A stretch of 64,000 nucleotides of DNA from Linanthus parryae. Its lineage: Eukaryota > Streptophyta > Magnoliopsida > Ericales > Polemoniaceae. This document shows, one piece after another, positions 47,309-58,800 of this stretch. Position 1 is the stretch's first letter; every line of letters starts with the position of its first letter. Where the stretch lies: contig JALGPY010000002.1 of assembly GCA_023055425.1 (NCBI GenBank), positions 138,994,927 to 139,058,926 of the forward strand. The letters run 5' to 3'. The translations under genes were made by a program, and so were the position numbers. The notes beneath the pieces are model-generated. The model was not told the origin of the DNA. It saw nothing but the letters and a program-made list of their open reading frames with translations, and searched no databases.

Positions 47309-48489
47309 CTAATCCGAGAGGTCAACATCTGGCGACTGCGGAACGGGGGAATCAGAAGAAGATGAAAATTGATGAGCTGGTGGTTTGCGACCTGCAAACA
47401 AAGCAATTATAGTCTTCTCAAGCTTCTTGAAACTGCTCTTCATGTACTTCTTCATTTTTGAAACCTTACGGTCCACTTTGCCTACGTTCTCATTGACCTC
47501 GGCTAATGTCAGCTGGTGCTCCCTCATACTGGCCGATCGTTGCGTGGGCCCGCTCGCTTGTGGGGTAGGACGAGGGGCGTCTGAGGTACTGCGACGTCTC
47601 CCAGAAGATGTTCCAGCGCCACCGTCACCCTCTTCCCGTGCCAATAGTCCTCGTATATGGATTACCGCATTGCGATCAATGGGTTTCTCAGTGGCCTCAA
47701 CGACGTCGTCAAAAGACGGTTGGACACGGAAGTACGACATTATTGTTGTCCAACTAGCACCATACGGGATGCAATGGTTCTTATTACCACTACCCAAACA
47801 CCTGAACATGACACGCTGCATAATGTACGGGAGTGACAATTGACGCTCAACGACACAACAATGAATGACAAACCCCAAAAATGTGTCTACCTCGTCTCCT
47901 TTACCTGACCGCGGTAATATTGTTTGGCCAAAAAATGTTTCAGTAGGCGGTACTCGGGCTTGATGTCGGCAGTCTTCAACGCCGTCGGAATGGGATATGC
48001 GTGCACGCAGAACGAGCCATAATAATCCTCCATCGGCACCGCAATATGTTTTTCAATGTCCTCCATTTTGGTGAAAAAAATCTTCTCTCCCTCCGTCGAT
48101 ATGTTCAACGCATCGCCCAGTACATCTTCAGTTAGATGCATGTACGTTCCCTTAAAGTACGTAGCGGGATAACTGCTTTCACCCGCATACACTACCTCCA
48201 TGTTTGCGAATAGTATTCGAACAAGCATGGGGTACACCCTCGGGTCTAGATCGGCCATTGATTGCCAACCCATGCCCACCAAGAAAGTCTTGAGGTACTG
48301 ATCATACCTCTCTTCTAAGTCAATACCCCGGCCTGAGAAAATCCTTCTCAACGTGAGGTCGTCGTACCTCAATTTTTGAGAATTAGAAAGAAAAGCTGGT
48401 GCGCCGGTGATGAGACCCAGAGTAAGGTTGTTATGTGGGCGCTCGGGATGGTTTAGAGGTAGGTCGGCGAAGTTTGGGCGAGACGCCAT
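47309..48489 (-). pseudogene. Minus-strand Harbinger cargo gene (plant transposon-protein domain, ~390 aa)
   Basis: The ATG at 48489 (MASRPNFADLP) follows a TATAAATA box. The first frame runs to 47887, but similarity leaves it near 47960 and goes on in the next frame to the stop at 47309. A one-base indel near 47957-47970 explains this. The middle (GMGWQSMADLDPRVYPMLVR, then YFKGTYMHLTEDVLGDALNI) and the later block (QTILPRSGKGDEVDTFLGFV, IPYGASWTTIMSYF) resemble the 'putative plant transposon protein' domain found in many plant retroelement-related proteins. The C terminus is Ser/Pro-rich with a basic coiled-coil-like stretch (KMKKYMKSSFKKLEKT). It is not a standard Harbinger gene. Function unknown. 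Confidence 0.72.
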
Positions 48490-48571
48490 TTCACGGTGGG
48501 TAGTGAAAAGAAGTGGTGATGGGTGGGTATTTGTGTGAGTTGTGGTGTATGAGAGGAAGAATATGGGTGGG

Positions 48572-48579
48572 TATTTATA
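48572..48579 (-). promoter_or_regulatory. TATA box of the minus-strand cargo gene
   Basis: TATAAATA on the minus strand, about 85 bases before the ATG at 48489. Confidence 0.6.
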
Positions 48580-48788
48580 GAATGGTGATTGAAATTGGTG
48601 AGTTTTTTTGGTGGGATGAATCCGTGTGGGAATATGACACGGATGGGAAATTGGTGAGTTTTTTTGGTAAACCGTGAAGTCAGTCACGGATTGAGAGGTG
48701 GGAATCTTCGCGGATTCCGTGCGGTCAACCATCCAACGGGGAAGCGACACGTGTCATAACCTGCAGGAAATTTGACCAATTTTAATGC

Positions 48789-48887
48789 AACCGGTCCCGG
48801 TTGTTCGCTTAGCCGGTACCGGTTGCTTTATAGACGGTACCGGTTGCTTTATAGCCGGTCCCGGTTGCGCTACAACCGGTACCGGTT
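48789..48887. repeat. Right subterminal array of AACCGGTACCGGTT motifs
   Basis: Five 14-bp near-palindromes at 48789, 48811, 48832, 48853 and 48874. Spacing is 22, 21, 21 and 21 bp. The consensus is the same as in the left array. Confidence 0.92.
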
Positions 48888-48987
48888 GAGTCAAATTTCC
48901 CACGGAAATTTCGCGCAAAATCCCAACTTCCCCGCCAGATTATTGACAATTAATCCACCCAATAATTAATCCTTCCCAAACCAAGCC

Positions 48988-49604
48988 ATTATCGTAATTT
49001 CCTAACAACAAACAGATTTGAAAGAGTGAAAAACTATTGTGGTTCAGTGGTGGAGTAATAGTCAGTGGTAATAGTACACTGATTTGGAGCGCCTTGGGTC
49101 ACGACTTCAAGACTCGGCTCTGCCTTTTTTCTTTCTTTCTTCGCCATTACTAATGGCCATGGCCAGATCTGTTGGCTGCAGAGTCTTTTGTGTTTCTTTT
49201 TTTCTCCAGGTCATGGCTTTGATCTGCGCAGGCTGTTTGCCTTTTTTTTTCTTTCAAACAACAATTGGAATAGAAGAGTAAAAGAAGTTGAATCTTGTCA
49301 AACCAGTTGGTCTTGCAAACTACATGGAGGCATGTGCTAGCCCAAGGATATGGGTTCAATTCATTCATGTAGCAGCATATACATTTTTTTTCCGATATAA
49401 ATAATACAAAAACACATATGCAATTGATGAAATTGATAGTTTGTATGATGATTTGAATCAAACGCTGAAACAAGTAAGAGATGAGATAATCAAGATCGAA
49501 AATTATTTTTTTGTTTGATCATCTTTTTTCTCAGAATATTCATATCAATAATCGTACATTTTTGTTTGATAGATCTTCTCTTCTGGTAGAGTGTGCTGAT
49601 AACG
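48988..49604 (-). other. Internal part of the decayed LTR element, right of Harbinger
   Basis: Holds tRNA-like pieces (GGTTCAGTGGTGG near 49041; GGGTTCAATTC near 49351) with T-rich stretches, and the primer-site-like end next to the right LTR. No ORF supported. Confidence 0.45.
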
Positions 49605-49778
49605 TGTTATGAACTCAATTGTAGAGAAGAGACAGCAATGTATGAAGGAATCTCAAGAGTGTATTATTCTCCACCAAATCACCATTTATATAGGGTGTGG
49701 GGTCAATCAGTATCAACCAAAGATGATAATACAATATGTTATGAATATTCACAATATCAATTATATATTTTTATAACA
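49605..49778 (-). repeat. Right (5') LTR
   Basis: TG...CA ended, 174 bp, direct copy of 37376-37550. Confidence 0.8.
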
Positions 49779-51589
49779 CCAATCTTATTTATAAAATAAT
49801 CAATTAAAAATGAAACATTTTTTTACTTATAAAGAATATATAATTTTCATAAATAAAGATTCATTCTCAAATTCCAATTCTAAATGAAGTACATAATATA
49901 AAAGAAATGATATTTCTAGAAAAAAAAATTTACTTAGAACAAAAGTTAAGCTTCCAAGACTTCTTCTTTAATAATAACAAAAAGATTCTGAATCAAAATA
50001 AATCAAATCTCCATTGAAGAAATAATGAAAATAGAATAATAACAATAACAATAATGGCCCAAAATTACTTATTGGATAAATCATATTTATGGCCGAAATT
50101 TTCAAGAGATAACATTATTATATTCTATTTTGTTTATACTGAAACTCTTACAATTAAATTTAAAAAGAAAACTAATTGATTTCAGAGTACTAATAAAAAA
50201 CGCATCTTATTTATCATTATCATAATATATATTATTTTCATAAGAGATATCTTTTATTCCTAACTAAACTCTCTTTACTTCAAAGACAAGGAAGATGATC
50301 CTAACAAATCTCTAAAAAGAATAACCGACTGACTGAAATTGCCAAACGAGCTAGAAAAAAAGTAAAAGAACCTACAAAACCCTAATCTAGCCGCCTCTAG
50401 GCAATGCACGAACACCTAAGGATTCGTGAAAGCCCTAGGCGCGCTATACATGTGTTGTATTGATCTTTAGTCCTTTTTCTTTTTTGAAATATTGACAATT
50501 TAGTCCAAAGACACAAGGAGTGATGCACATGAATAATACTAGACCTAAGAATGACTCTGAATCTTCTAGTTTAATTGACAATTTAGTCCAAAGACACATG
50601 GATTGATTCTACAGGAATAATCCTAGACCTAAGAATGAGTTTGAAACTTCTAGGAAAATACTTGAAACCTAGTGATCACAATACTGATGATATCTAATGA
50701 TTTCTTGCTGCATTAGATTCAAGAAGACTGAATTGCCTGCATGAACATGGGTTAGCACAGAGTATCTAAATAAAGAGAGTCAGGGATATCTTCCAAGAGT
50801 GTGCAAAAGCATATTATTAGTGCTCGTGCTTGTTATGTTTACCTAAACTGGCCGCGAACTCTTCATATCAAATGTGGCTGTAGAATCTCAGAGGGAATGT
50901 GAGAGCTCGAAGCCTTACCGGTACACTGCATGGAGATTGCCCAAACTAACAAGAAAAGAAAAGAAGAAAAGAGAAAGGAAAAGTTTTGCGTTTAAATTCT
51001 TGAATTGTGAAACATCGAGTTGCGTTTTAAATTTCATTTAGATTTGCATATTCGTTTGTCTGTGTTGTTTGTGTCACATGGATAGCGAAGTTGTATGCAA
51101 TTCGGTGGACCGATAATCGTAGTGTGAGGATTGTTCTTCTTTTTGTTTGGAATGCGCAAAATGGGTAGTGTGGGGGATTTGATAACTCTATATTAGAGTT
51201 ATAGTTCATACATATTTTACTATAGTTTTGCGTGATTTACGGGAAAATATTTCGAGATATACACTATGAACATGTTGTGAAAGTTGAGTTTTGATGCATA
51301 ATTGATAACTCGGGCGTTCCTGGATGATTTCTACGTTATTTTGTCACATTTGATCGCATGGGTTTGTTTCGTGTTGCTTTAACAGGAAACAGAAGCTTGG
51401 AGGATCAAGCGGAGAGGAGAATACGAGCTTCGGGATGTTACAAGACTCAAAATGATGCTTGGAATTGAAGACAAGAGAGGAAGAGGCAAAAAGAATGAAG
51501 AAAATATCCAGGGGATGCTCAACCAATCGTACGATTGGAAACACTTAGCATAAATTTTCCCATGCATCCCCAGTGAATCGATAGTCATT
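49779..51589. other. Intergenic AT-rich DNA with a tandem duplication
   Basis: No gene supported. A unit of about 90 bp with ACAATTTAGTCCAAAGACAC occurs twice, near 50488 and 50578, each followed by CTAGACCTAAGAATGA. The stretch 51180-51600 resembles retroelement leader sequence but cannot be assigned. Confidence 0.5.
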
Positions 51590-51871
51590 TTACACCATCT
51601 GGATCATTGAGCTTCGTAGCTCAAAGTGTGCTACATTAATGTGTGGCACCACAATAGTTGGCCAATAAGTGGCCTCATTCGGCATGTACATGTATACCAC
51701 ATAACGCCCCATCACTCCATTGTTCTGTGGCAAATAACCATGTGCCACAGTATTCACGTCCAGTGTAGGTGGTGGAGGAGGAAAGGAAATGGCAACACAT
51801 TGGGAATTGAGCGCAACCAAATGCGCCTTGAGTTCTTCATTATCCTTCTGAAACCTCCCCTTATCATCCAT
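51590..51871 (-). pseudogene. Ty3-gypsy-like gag N-terminal fragment
   Basis: 93-residue frame with a polar start (KGRFQKDNEELKAHL), a Pro run and then VVPHINVAHFELRSSMIQMV, a block like the start of plant gypsy gag proteins (PP-I-x-NFELK-x-x-x-I-x-M). The rest of gag is missing. Confidence 0.45.
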
Positions 51872-52215
51872 CTCATCCGCTAGAGTCTTACGGATTCTCT
51901 CTCCTTAAGCTCTCTGGGAATCGTCCATTTGAGATGAGTCCTCATGTCTCTACGCCCTGCTTGAAAGAATGCATCTGGTTCTTTTATCTACGGGTACAAT
52001 GGCTCATTTTAAGAATGGGTCATGCACCGAAAGAGCTACCTGAATGCACTGTAAACACAAAGACGTAGGTAAGTAAAGAATACTAACCGAAAAGTAAATC
52101 CATAATGCTATAATTTTTATTTAATATTTACTGAAGTTCCCGTAAACAGCACCACGAACTTGACACCTTCCAACCGCAATTGTACAGTTGTCGGTGCAAT
52201 AATAATGTGAATGTG

Positions 52216-52279
<64 letters not shown>

Positions 52280-52489
52280 ACCTTATGTCGGGTCAAACGT
52301 TGATGGTTTAAACTACGATTGCAAAACAGCTAAATTAGTAACTCATTGTGTAATTCACACAATTATAGTGATGAGAACACGATATGGAGACAAGTACAAG
52401 GATACCTCTTTGGATAATTAAGGTTACTACCGATAACAAATATTACGTTTTATCTGATACTAAGAGCATCTTCCACATTTGATATCAAA
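51872..52489. other. Intergenic with microsatellite
   Basis: (TA)n(TG)n microsatellite at 52216-52277; otherwise nothing supported. Confidence 0.6.
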
Positions 52490-52544
52490 TTTTACACCAA
52501 ATTCTATATTTGTTGGAGAAAAAAGTGTTTCGCCTCCCACACAT

Positions 52545-53910
52545 GTACGCTATGTTATGTACTAGGTCAGATGTATCAGATGCTTTGAGCATGACAAGTG
52601 GGTACAAATCAGATCACGCTGTGAGTCAATGAATAGTTGTCAAGAATATCCTTAAGTACTTGAGAATGACTAAGGATGATTTATTGATATATGGAGGAGA
52701 GGAAGACCTCACAGTAAAATGTTACATTCATGCAAGCTTCCAAATCGACAAAGATTACTTCTGATCACAGTCAGGTTTTGTGATTTCCTTTAATGAGGAG
52801 ATGTGAGGTAGAAAAGTTTGATAAAATAAAAATTCATAATTCTACCACAGAGTCTAAGTATATTGTCGCATCGTATGCATCAACGAAAGCTGTTTGGATA
52901 AGGAATTACATTACATAAGTAGGAGTTGTCCCTAGTATTGTGGATCGTGTAGCACTCTATTTTGACAAAATGGTGCGATCGCCAACCTAAGATACCGAGC
53001 ATCGTTATCAATGGCGGTCGCCTAGGCACATGGGTGATTGCCTAGGCGCTTAGTTAGGGTGAGTAGCCACCTGAGCCTTAGTAATTAGGCGATCTCCTAG
53101 GCATTGCCTGATCGCCTAATTCGTCCAGGCGGTCGGTCGCCTACTTTCAGCTGCAGAATTTCATAATTTGTACGCAATTTGTTGTATTAGTATATTAATC
53201 AAGTTATAAATGCATGCATCTATAGAATTTCTATATTCTACAAGGAAATATTGATGTATTATTTTGTAATTAAGACAACAAAATTCTTAATGCGTTTTTT
53301 GGTCGTTGGTATAGTAAGAAATAATTAAAAAAATATGGTTGAATATAGAAGTTATTGAGGTAATTCAAAATAATAAAATGAAGTAATACAAAAATAAAGT
53401 TAAATTGGAAATTGTAATGTATTCTTAACATATCCATTAAGATGATTTTGGGTTGGTATTAATATACAACTCTAATTACTAATACCTCATTAAAGCTTTC
53501 ATGATTTTTTATGATGTCAAATACTATATGCAAGCTTTTTTTTTTATGTATATGTGTTACAGGAAAGTTATAATATGATTATGTGTAATATGATCAAAAT
53601 TTTGAAATAATAATATTATTCTTACTATTAAATTACTATTATTGATGAGCAATCACCTAGGCAGTTCGATGACTTCAACGGCTCAGGTCGCATGGGCATT
53701 TTAACAATTATGAAACCAGGATGTCACTAGTGATCTGAACAGATACTTAGGAGATTCCACCTCACTCGAGAGATCATCGATAGAGACGATGTCAATATAT
53801 GAAAAGTACCAACACATATGACAATATCGCGAACCCATTTATCGAAGCGTATGTCAGCGTAAGCATGAGGGCCAAACTAGATCTATAGGCATACGATTTG
53901 TACCAGATTT
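52545..53910 (+). pseudogene. copia RNase H / 3' pol fragment, split by an insertion
   Basis: Left piece from about 52545 to 53000: CTRSDVSDALSMTSGYKSDH, then NILKYLRMTKDDLLIYGGEE and ASFQIDKDYF, the copia RNase H region, with several stops. The right piece near 53745-53870 continues with a REIIDRDDVNI-like block and the pol end. Between them lies about 700 bp of foreign DNA. Confidence 0.7.
53005..53715. mobile_element. DNA element inserted into the copia fragment
   Basis: Left edge ATCGTTATCAATGGCGGTCG with repeated GCCTAGGCG-type blocks (53020-53150); the right edge near 53650-53715 has CACCTAGGCAG and GCATGGGCATTTTAACAATT, a partial inverse. About 700 bp, AT-rich core, no ORF. Ends and duplication are not certain. 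Confidence 0.4.
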
Positions 53911-53929
53911 GCTATAGCACGCAACTAGG

Positions 53930-54312
53930 AGACTCTTGGTTTATGCCCTAGAGGAAATTATATATTATAGTGAATTTTATTTAATGGTTAGAGCCTTTTA
54001 TTAATATTTTTATCTGCATTGTGACATGTTGGCATAATGAAGTCCTTATGATACTTGTGGTATTCTTAAATGTCCCCCGTTTAATATTATTGTTAAATCG
54101 GACGCACTATAGTGCATTAAGACTAGTATGTATTTATATTTATATAGATGCATGCATTTATAAAATCGGACGCACTATAGTGCATTAAGACTAGTATGTT
54201 GGCATAATGAAGTCCTTATGATACTTGTGGTATTCTTAAATGTCCCCCGTCTAATATTATTCTTAAATGTCCCCCGTCTAATATTATTGTTAAATCAACC
54301 CAGGCCTTTGTC
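53930..54312. repeat. LTR-like remnant with internal duplications
   Basis: TTGGCATAATGAAGTCCTTA occurs at 54030 and 54199, AATCGGACGCACTATAGTGC at 54096 and 54163, and TTAAATGTCCCCCGTCTAAT twice near 54236-54285. It follows the copia pol end and may be its decayed 3' LTR. Confidence 0.5.
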
Positions 54313-54402
54313 AAAGCACATGGTTTCTAATTGGTGAAGAGCCCTTCGGAAACTTCGGAGACAAACCTTAGGGAAACCTAGCGAAACATCACGACAGCGA
54401 CC

Positions 54403-55884
54403 ATGGCAGATCAGGGGGTGAAACGAGAGTCGGAATACACGGCGAAGGAGATTCTGGTTGTCTGGTTTGACGATGAATATTGTGACAAAGCAGAAGAAAA
54501 GTTTCAGTATAGCTTGTTAGGCATGGTTGCCGCCGAAGAACCGGTGAACGCGAGAGCGCTTTGAAATACATTCCAACGGATCTGGACGAATGGAGAGCAG
54601 GTAAACATCTTCGGGGTTTATTTTAACACCTTCTTTGTCTTTCCGGATAAAGAATCGCTTGAAAGAGTGGCTGGAGGCGGTCCCTGGATCTTCAATAAGA
54701 AAATCCTATGACTGAAACCCTGGCTTCCAGGAGATCCAACCAAAAACGTGGGTTTTGGGGGGTTTGATGTTTGGATCCAAATCTTCAATCTGTCTATACC
54801 CCTGGTGAATGAGGAAACAGGGAAGAAGATTGCTACCTAGATAGGGGAAGTTATTGATTCGGACAATAGGATTCACAGTGAAGTTGAAGATGAGATTTAT
54901 ATTCGTATCAGGGTGAGACTCCCAATCACAGAACTAGTTCCACGAGGAACCCATGCTATGATTCGTAAGAAGAAGGTGTGGATAGACTTTCTTTATGAAA
55001 GAATTCAATCCCTATGTTGTTGGTGTGGGAGAATCACGCATAGTGATAAGCAGTGCTCTAAATTCACGCCCAAAGAGAAGGAGGAGTCGGATAAAGGCTA
55101 TGGAGATTGGTAGCTCTTCCTCCCACTAGTCAAGAAGGATGTCAAAAACTAGAGAGACAAACAGGATGTGCCAACAACTAACCTCCAAAGCTCAAAAACA
55201 AACGGGGTGAATGCGGGAGAAGAGGTGATGTTTCCTGAAGAGGTCGCTAACCAAAACACCCAAAGTAACGAGAATACTGTTTATGATAACCCGATGGCAG
55301 CTATAGAGAGTGGAAAAACGACCACCTCGTCGGTAATTATTACTGAGTTGGCTGACAGAGAAGAAGAAGAAGGGGACAAGAGCAATAATACAGAACAACG
55401 CGAGCTTACCGAGAACGTTGCTACTGAAATTGCCTATGTTGTTACTGCCAACCTGGGTGAAAACAGGTCTCAGAATACGACCGGAAACATAAACAACATG
55501 ATGCAAGCCCCTACAGTAGATTTAAATCTACCACTGCATAGTGGTTTATAAGTTCAACCGGGGTCAGTAAGGGACAAGATCCAGTCCCTAAATCACAGCC
55601 AAATAAGAGGAATGGGGAACTGGAAAGACCAGGCTCGAAACAAAGCGAAGGGAAAGACTGAAGGCAGAGAAGCTGAGGCGGCCAAAAGGAAAGGTTCAAC
55701 TACAAATTTCAGTCCCCCACCAAATAAATCTCCACTAGAGCTGTTAACAAACAAAAAGGGAAGATCTTTGCCATTTAGTGAAGGAATAGGAGACGACTCA
55801 TCAAAACAGAAGAGTGAGACTCAGAAGGATACCAGTACAATTGATCCGGCGGCGGCTACTTTGCAGCGTCGCCCATCCCAATGA
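54403..55884 (+). pseudogene. LINE ORF1 (DUF4283, zinc knuckle)
   Basis: ATG 54403 (MADQGVKRESEY). The DUF4283-like part includes FQYSLLGMVAAEEPVN and GGPWIFNKKIL. Then IRVRLPITELVPRGTHAMIRK and the knuckle CCWCGRITHSDKQC near 55020-55060. The tail is charged and low in complexity and ends TGA at 55882-55884, overlapping the ORF2 ATG. In-frame stops occur near 54562, 54709, 54838, 55111 and 55150, and a frame change near 55550-55610. Confidence 0.85.
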
Positions 55885-58800
55885 ATCTCCTAGCTTGGAA
55901 TGTGCGTGGGCTTGGAAACCCACACACATTCCTAACTCTTCACGATGAAGTGAGGGACCAAGTACCCGACATGGTGTTCCTGATCGAAACAAGACTTGAC
56001 AGTACAAAGATGGTTAACTACAAAAAATCTCAACTTTCAACATGGATTCCACGTTTCTAGTGTGGGACAGAGTGGAGGTTTGTAGCTTATGTGGTCCCAT
56101 CAGATAAATTTTAAGCTTGCTAGATCGAGTAATTTTTTTTTCGGATGGTTTTGCAATCAGAATGGAGAAGAAAAATGGTTTTTTACTGGATTCTACGGGG
56201 ACCCAGATACGAACCAAAGACACCACTCTTGGGAACTTCTCAAGAGACTAAACCCTAATATTGGTATGCAATGGCTAGTGGCAGGAGATTTTAACGCGAT
56301 AATGGCAAGTTGCGAGAAGGAAGGAGGGAGAGCGGCTCGATTCCAACAGATTGAACATTTCGTTGAAGCCTTAAATTTCTGCGATCTTCGTGACCTCGGC
56401 TACTCAGGGGTTCCCTTCACATGGTCAAACAAACACACTGATGGTACTATCATCAGGGAGCAGATAGATCGCGCAGTTGCAAATAGTGACTGGAAATTTA
56501 GATTTTCATGCACCCAAGTGGCTCACCGAGTGCTCGCTAACTCGGACCATGTGGCATTAATGATTAACATCAGAAGTGCTCCGATCACCAGTCACCGAAC
56601 CAAACGGTTCTACTTTGAATCGTTCTAGATCAAACATGAATCTGCCCACGAAGCAATCTCAGAAGCTTGGAACGAGAACTATACACTGGCAAGAAAAATC
56701 AAGGGCCTATCTGCAAGGCTCCGGCGGTGGGAACAACAGAGTGTCGGTAATGTTAGGAGAGGATCAAAGAATTGAAGCAGAATCTTCAGAGATTGTGGAA
56801 TAGTGATCAAACACCCAAAAACCGGCTATGTCAGAAGCAAACCAAACAGGATTTGAATGAGCTTTTGAGTCACGAAGAAGAAATTTGGCATCAGCGGAGC
56901 AGGGCCCTCTGGTTACAACATGGTGATCGCAACACCAACTTTTTTCACAGGAAAGCGTCCCAATGAAGAGACAGAAACATGATTGTGGGATTCAGATCCA
57001 CCGATGGAGTTTGGGAAGATTCTGATGAAGATATCCTTCGTCACTTACATAGTCACTTTTCGGGAGTTTTCACATCCCAGCAACCTTCGTTTGCTCAGAT
57101 TAATGAAGTAACGCAATTTGTTCCGTGCTTAATTTCAGAATATGATCGGATGAAGATGGAAGAGGTATTCACTAAAGAAGAAATAGTAGTGGCTCTCAAA
57201 AGTATGGCTCCACTTAAAGCGCCAGGAGCATATGGGTATCCAGCACTCTTTTATCAAAAATATTGGGATGTTGTTGGATTAGATGTTACTAACGTATGTC
57301 TTGCAGCTTTAAATGGTGGAGCCGAGCTTTCTGAGTTGAATGAAACTTTGCTTACTCTAATCCCCAAAGTCAAAGCTCCCCAAACCCCGGCGGAATTTGG
57401 ACCAATTATTCTTTGCAACGTTGTGTACAATATAATTGCAAAGGTGGTTGCGAACATATTTAGACCATTTCTCTCACAGATTTTCAGTGACAACCAGAGT
57501 GCATTTGTTCTCGGTCGTCAGATTACCGACAACATTCTTGCTGCTTTTGAGGTTATGCACACCATGCGGACTAGAGTCAAAGGCAAAAGGGGATACGTTG
57601 CGTTAAAATTTGATATGTCTAAAGCCTACGACAGAGTTGAGTGGGATTTTCTACATGCCATGATGGACAAATTGGGGTTCGGCAATAGAACCACGAATCT
57701 TGTGTTACATTGTATAAACTCAGTTCGCTATGCTTTTAACCTAAATGGTTCTGTTTCAGGGAGAATCATACATGAGCGGGGGCTAAGAAAAGGATGTCCT
57801 CTCTCCCCGTATATGTTCCTCATTTGCAGCGAAGGACCATCTCGTTCAATTTCAGCAGCGGTGGAGAATCGTCGGCTGTCAGGAATCCGTGCTTACAGAG
57901 GGGGACCTTTGGTATCTCACATATTCTTTGCGGACGACAGCATCTTTTTTACAAGAGCAAGATAAGAGGATATAGCTACACTTTTACAGATTATTACAAA
58001 TAATGAGGCCGCATCGGGACAAAAAATCAATCTAAATAAATCTTATGCTCCTTTCTCGTCAAATGTAGGGCATGAAGTGGAGAACTCAATCAGTACTCCG
58101 TGTGGTGTTCCAGAAGTAGAGCAACACGAGAAATATCTTGGGCTACCTACCACAATAGGAAGAAACAAGAAGAGTACGTTCAATTACATCTTGGATCGGG
58201 TGAATAGCAAAGTCAAAGGGTGGAAAGAAAAACGCCTGTCTATAGCAGGTAAAGAAATCCTCCTCAAATCTGTGGTCCAATCAATCCCGAACTACGCCAT
58301 GTCATGCTTTCTATTCCCTATAGGAACCTGCAAAAGAATCGAGCAACGAATGAGACGGTTCTGGTGGGGGAATGGAAGTAAAAATGGCATTAGTTGGGTT
58401 GCTTGGGACAATCTTAAAACCCCTAAAGATCAAGGAGGAGTTGGGTTTCGTGATTTACTCAATTTCAACAAAGCCCTTCTAGCCAAACAATGTTGGCGTA
58501 TTCTCAACAATCCTGGAAGTTTAGTAGCCCGAATCCTCAAACACAAATATTTCCAGCAGGAAGAGTTTCTCGATGCAAAATTAGGAAGCCAGCCATCGTA
58601 TGCGTGGATATCAATCAGTGAAGGCCTAAAACTACTCAAGCTAGGGATCAAGAAGAACCTAGGAGATGGAAGATCAGTCCAATTGTTTTCGGATCCATGG
58701 TTGCAGACAGGCAGATTCAAAGTGGTCACCCCCCCCAACCTGATGGAGCAGATTCTATGGTTAGTGACTATATTCAAAACAGAAACTGGAATGTTCAAAA

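Larger units (their letters stand above)
42333..48987 (+). mobile_element. PIF/Harbinger DNA transposon, near-complete (6.65 kb)
   Basis: The left end GGCCTTGTTTGGCAAGGCTT and right end (inverse) GGCTTGGTTTGGGAAGGATT are Tourist/Harbinger-type inverted repeats, followed by TTAATTA/GATTAATT blocks on both sides. A 3-bp ATT duplication flanks it (42330-42332, 48988-48990). It carries two Myb/SANT genes, a DDE transposase and a fourth gene on the minus strand. Palindrome arrays lie near both ends and once inside. It inserted into an older LTR retroelement. Confidence 0.9.
37376..49778 (-). mobile_element. Decayed LTR retroelement with 175-bp LTRs, host to a Harbinger element
   Basis: Direct repeats at 37376-37550 and 49605-49778 both start TGTTATGAACT and end TTTTTATAACA. 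A purine tract (AAGAGGGAG on the minus strand) borders the left LTR and a CGTTATCAGCAC-type primer site borders the right LTR, so the element is on the minus strand. This primer motif is seen in some Ty1-copia elements. Flanks are CAAAT and CCAAT, a 4 of 5 match for a target duplication. No gag or pol frame survives inside. The 42333-48987 Harbinger element is a later insertion; without it the body is about 5.7 kb. Confidence 0.65.
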
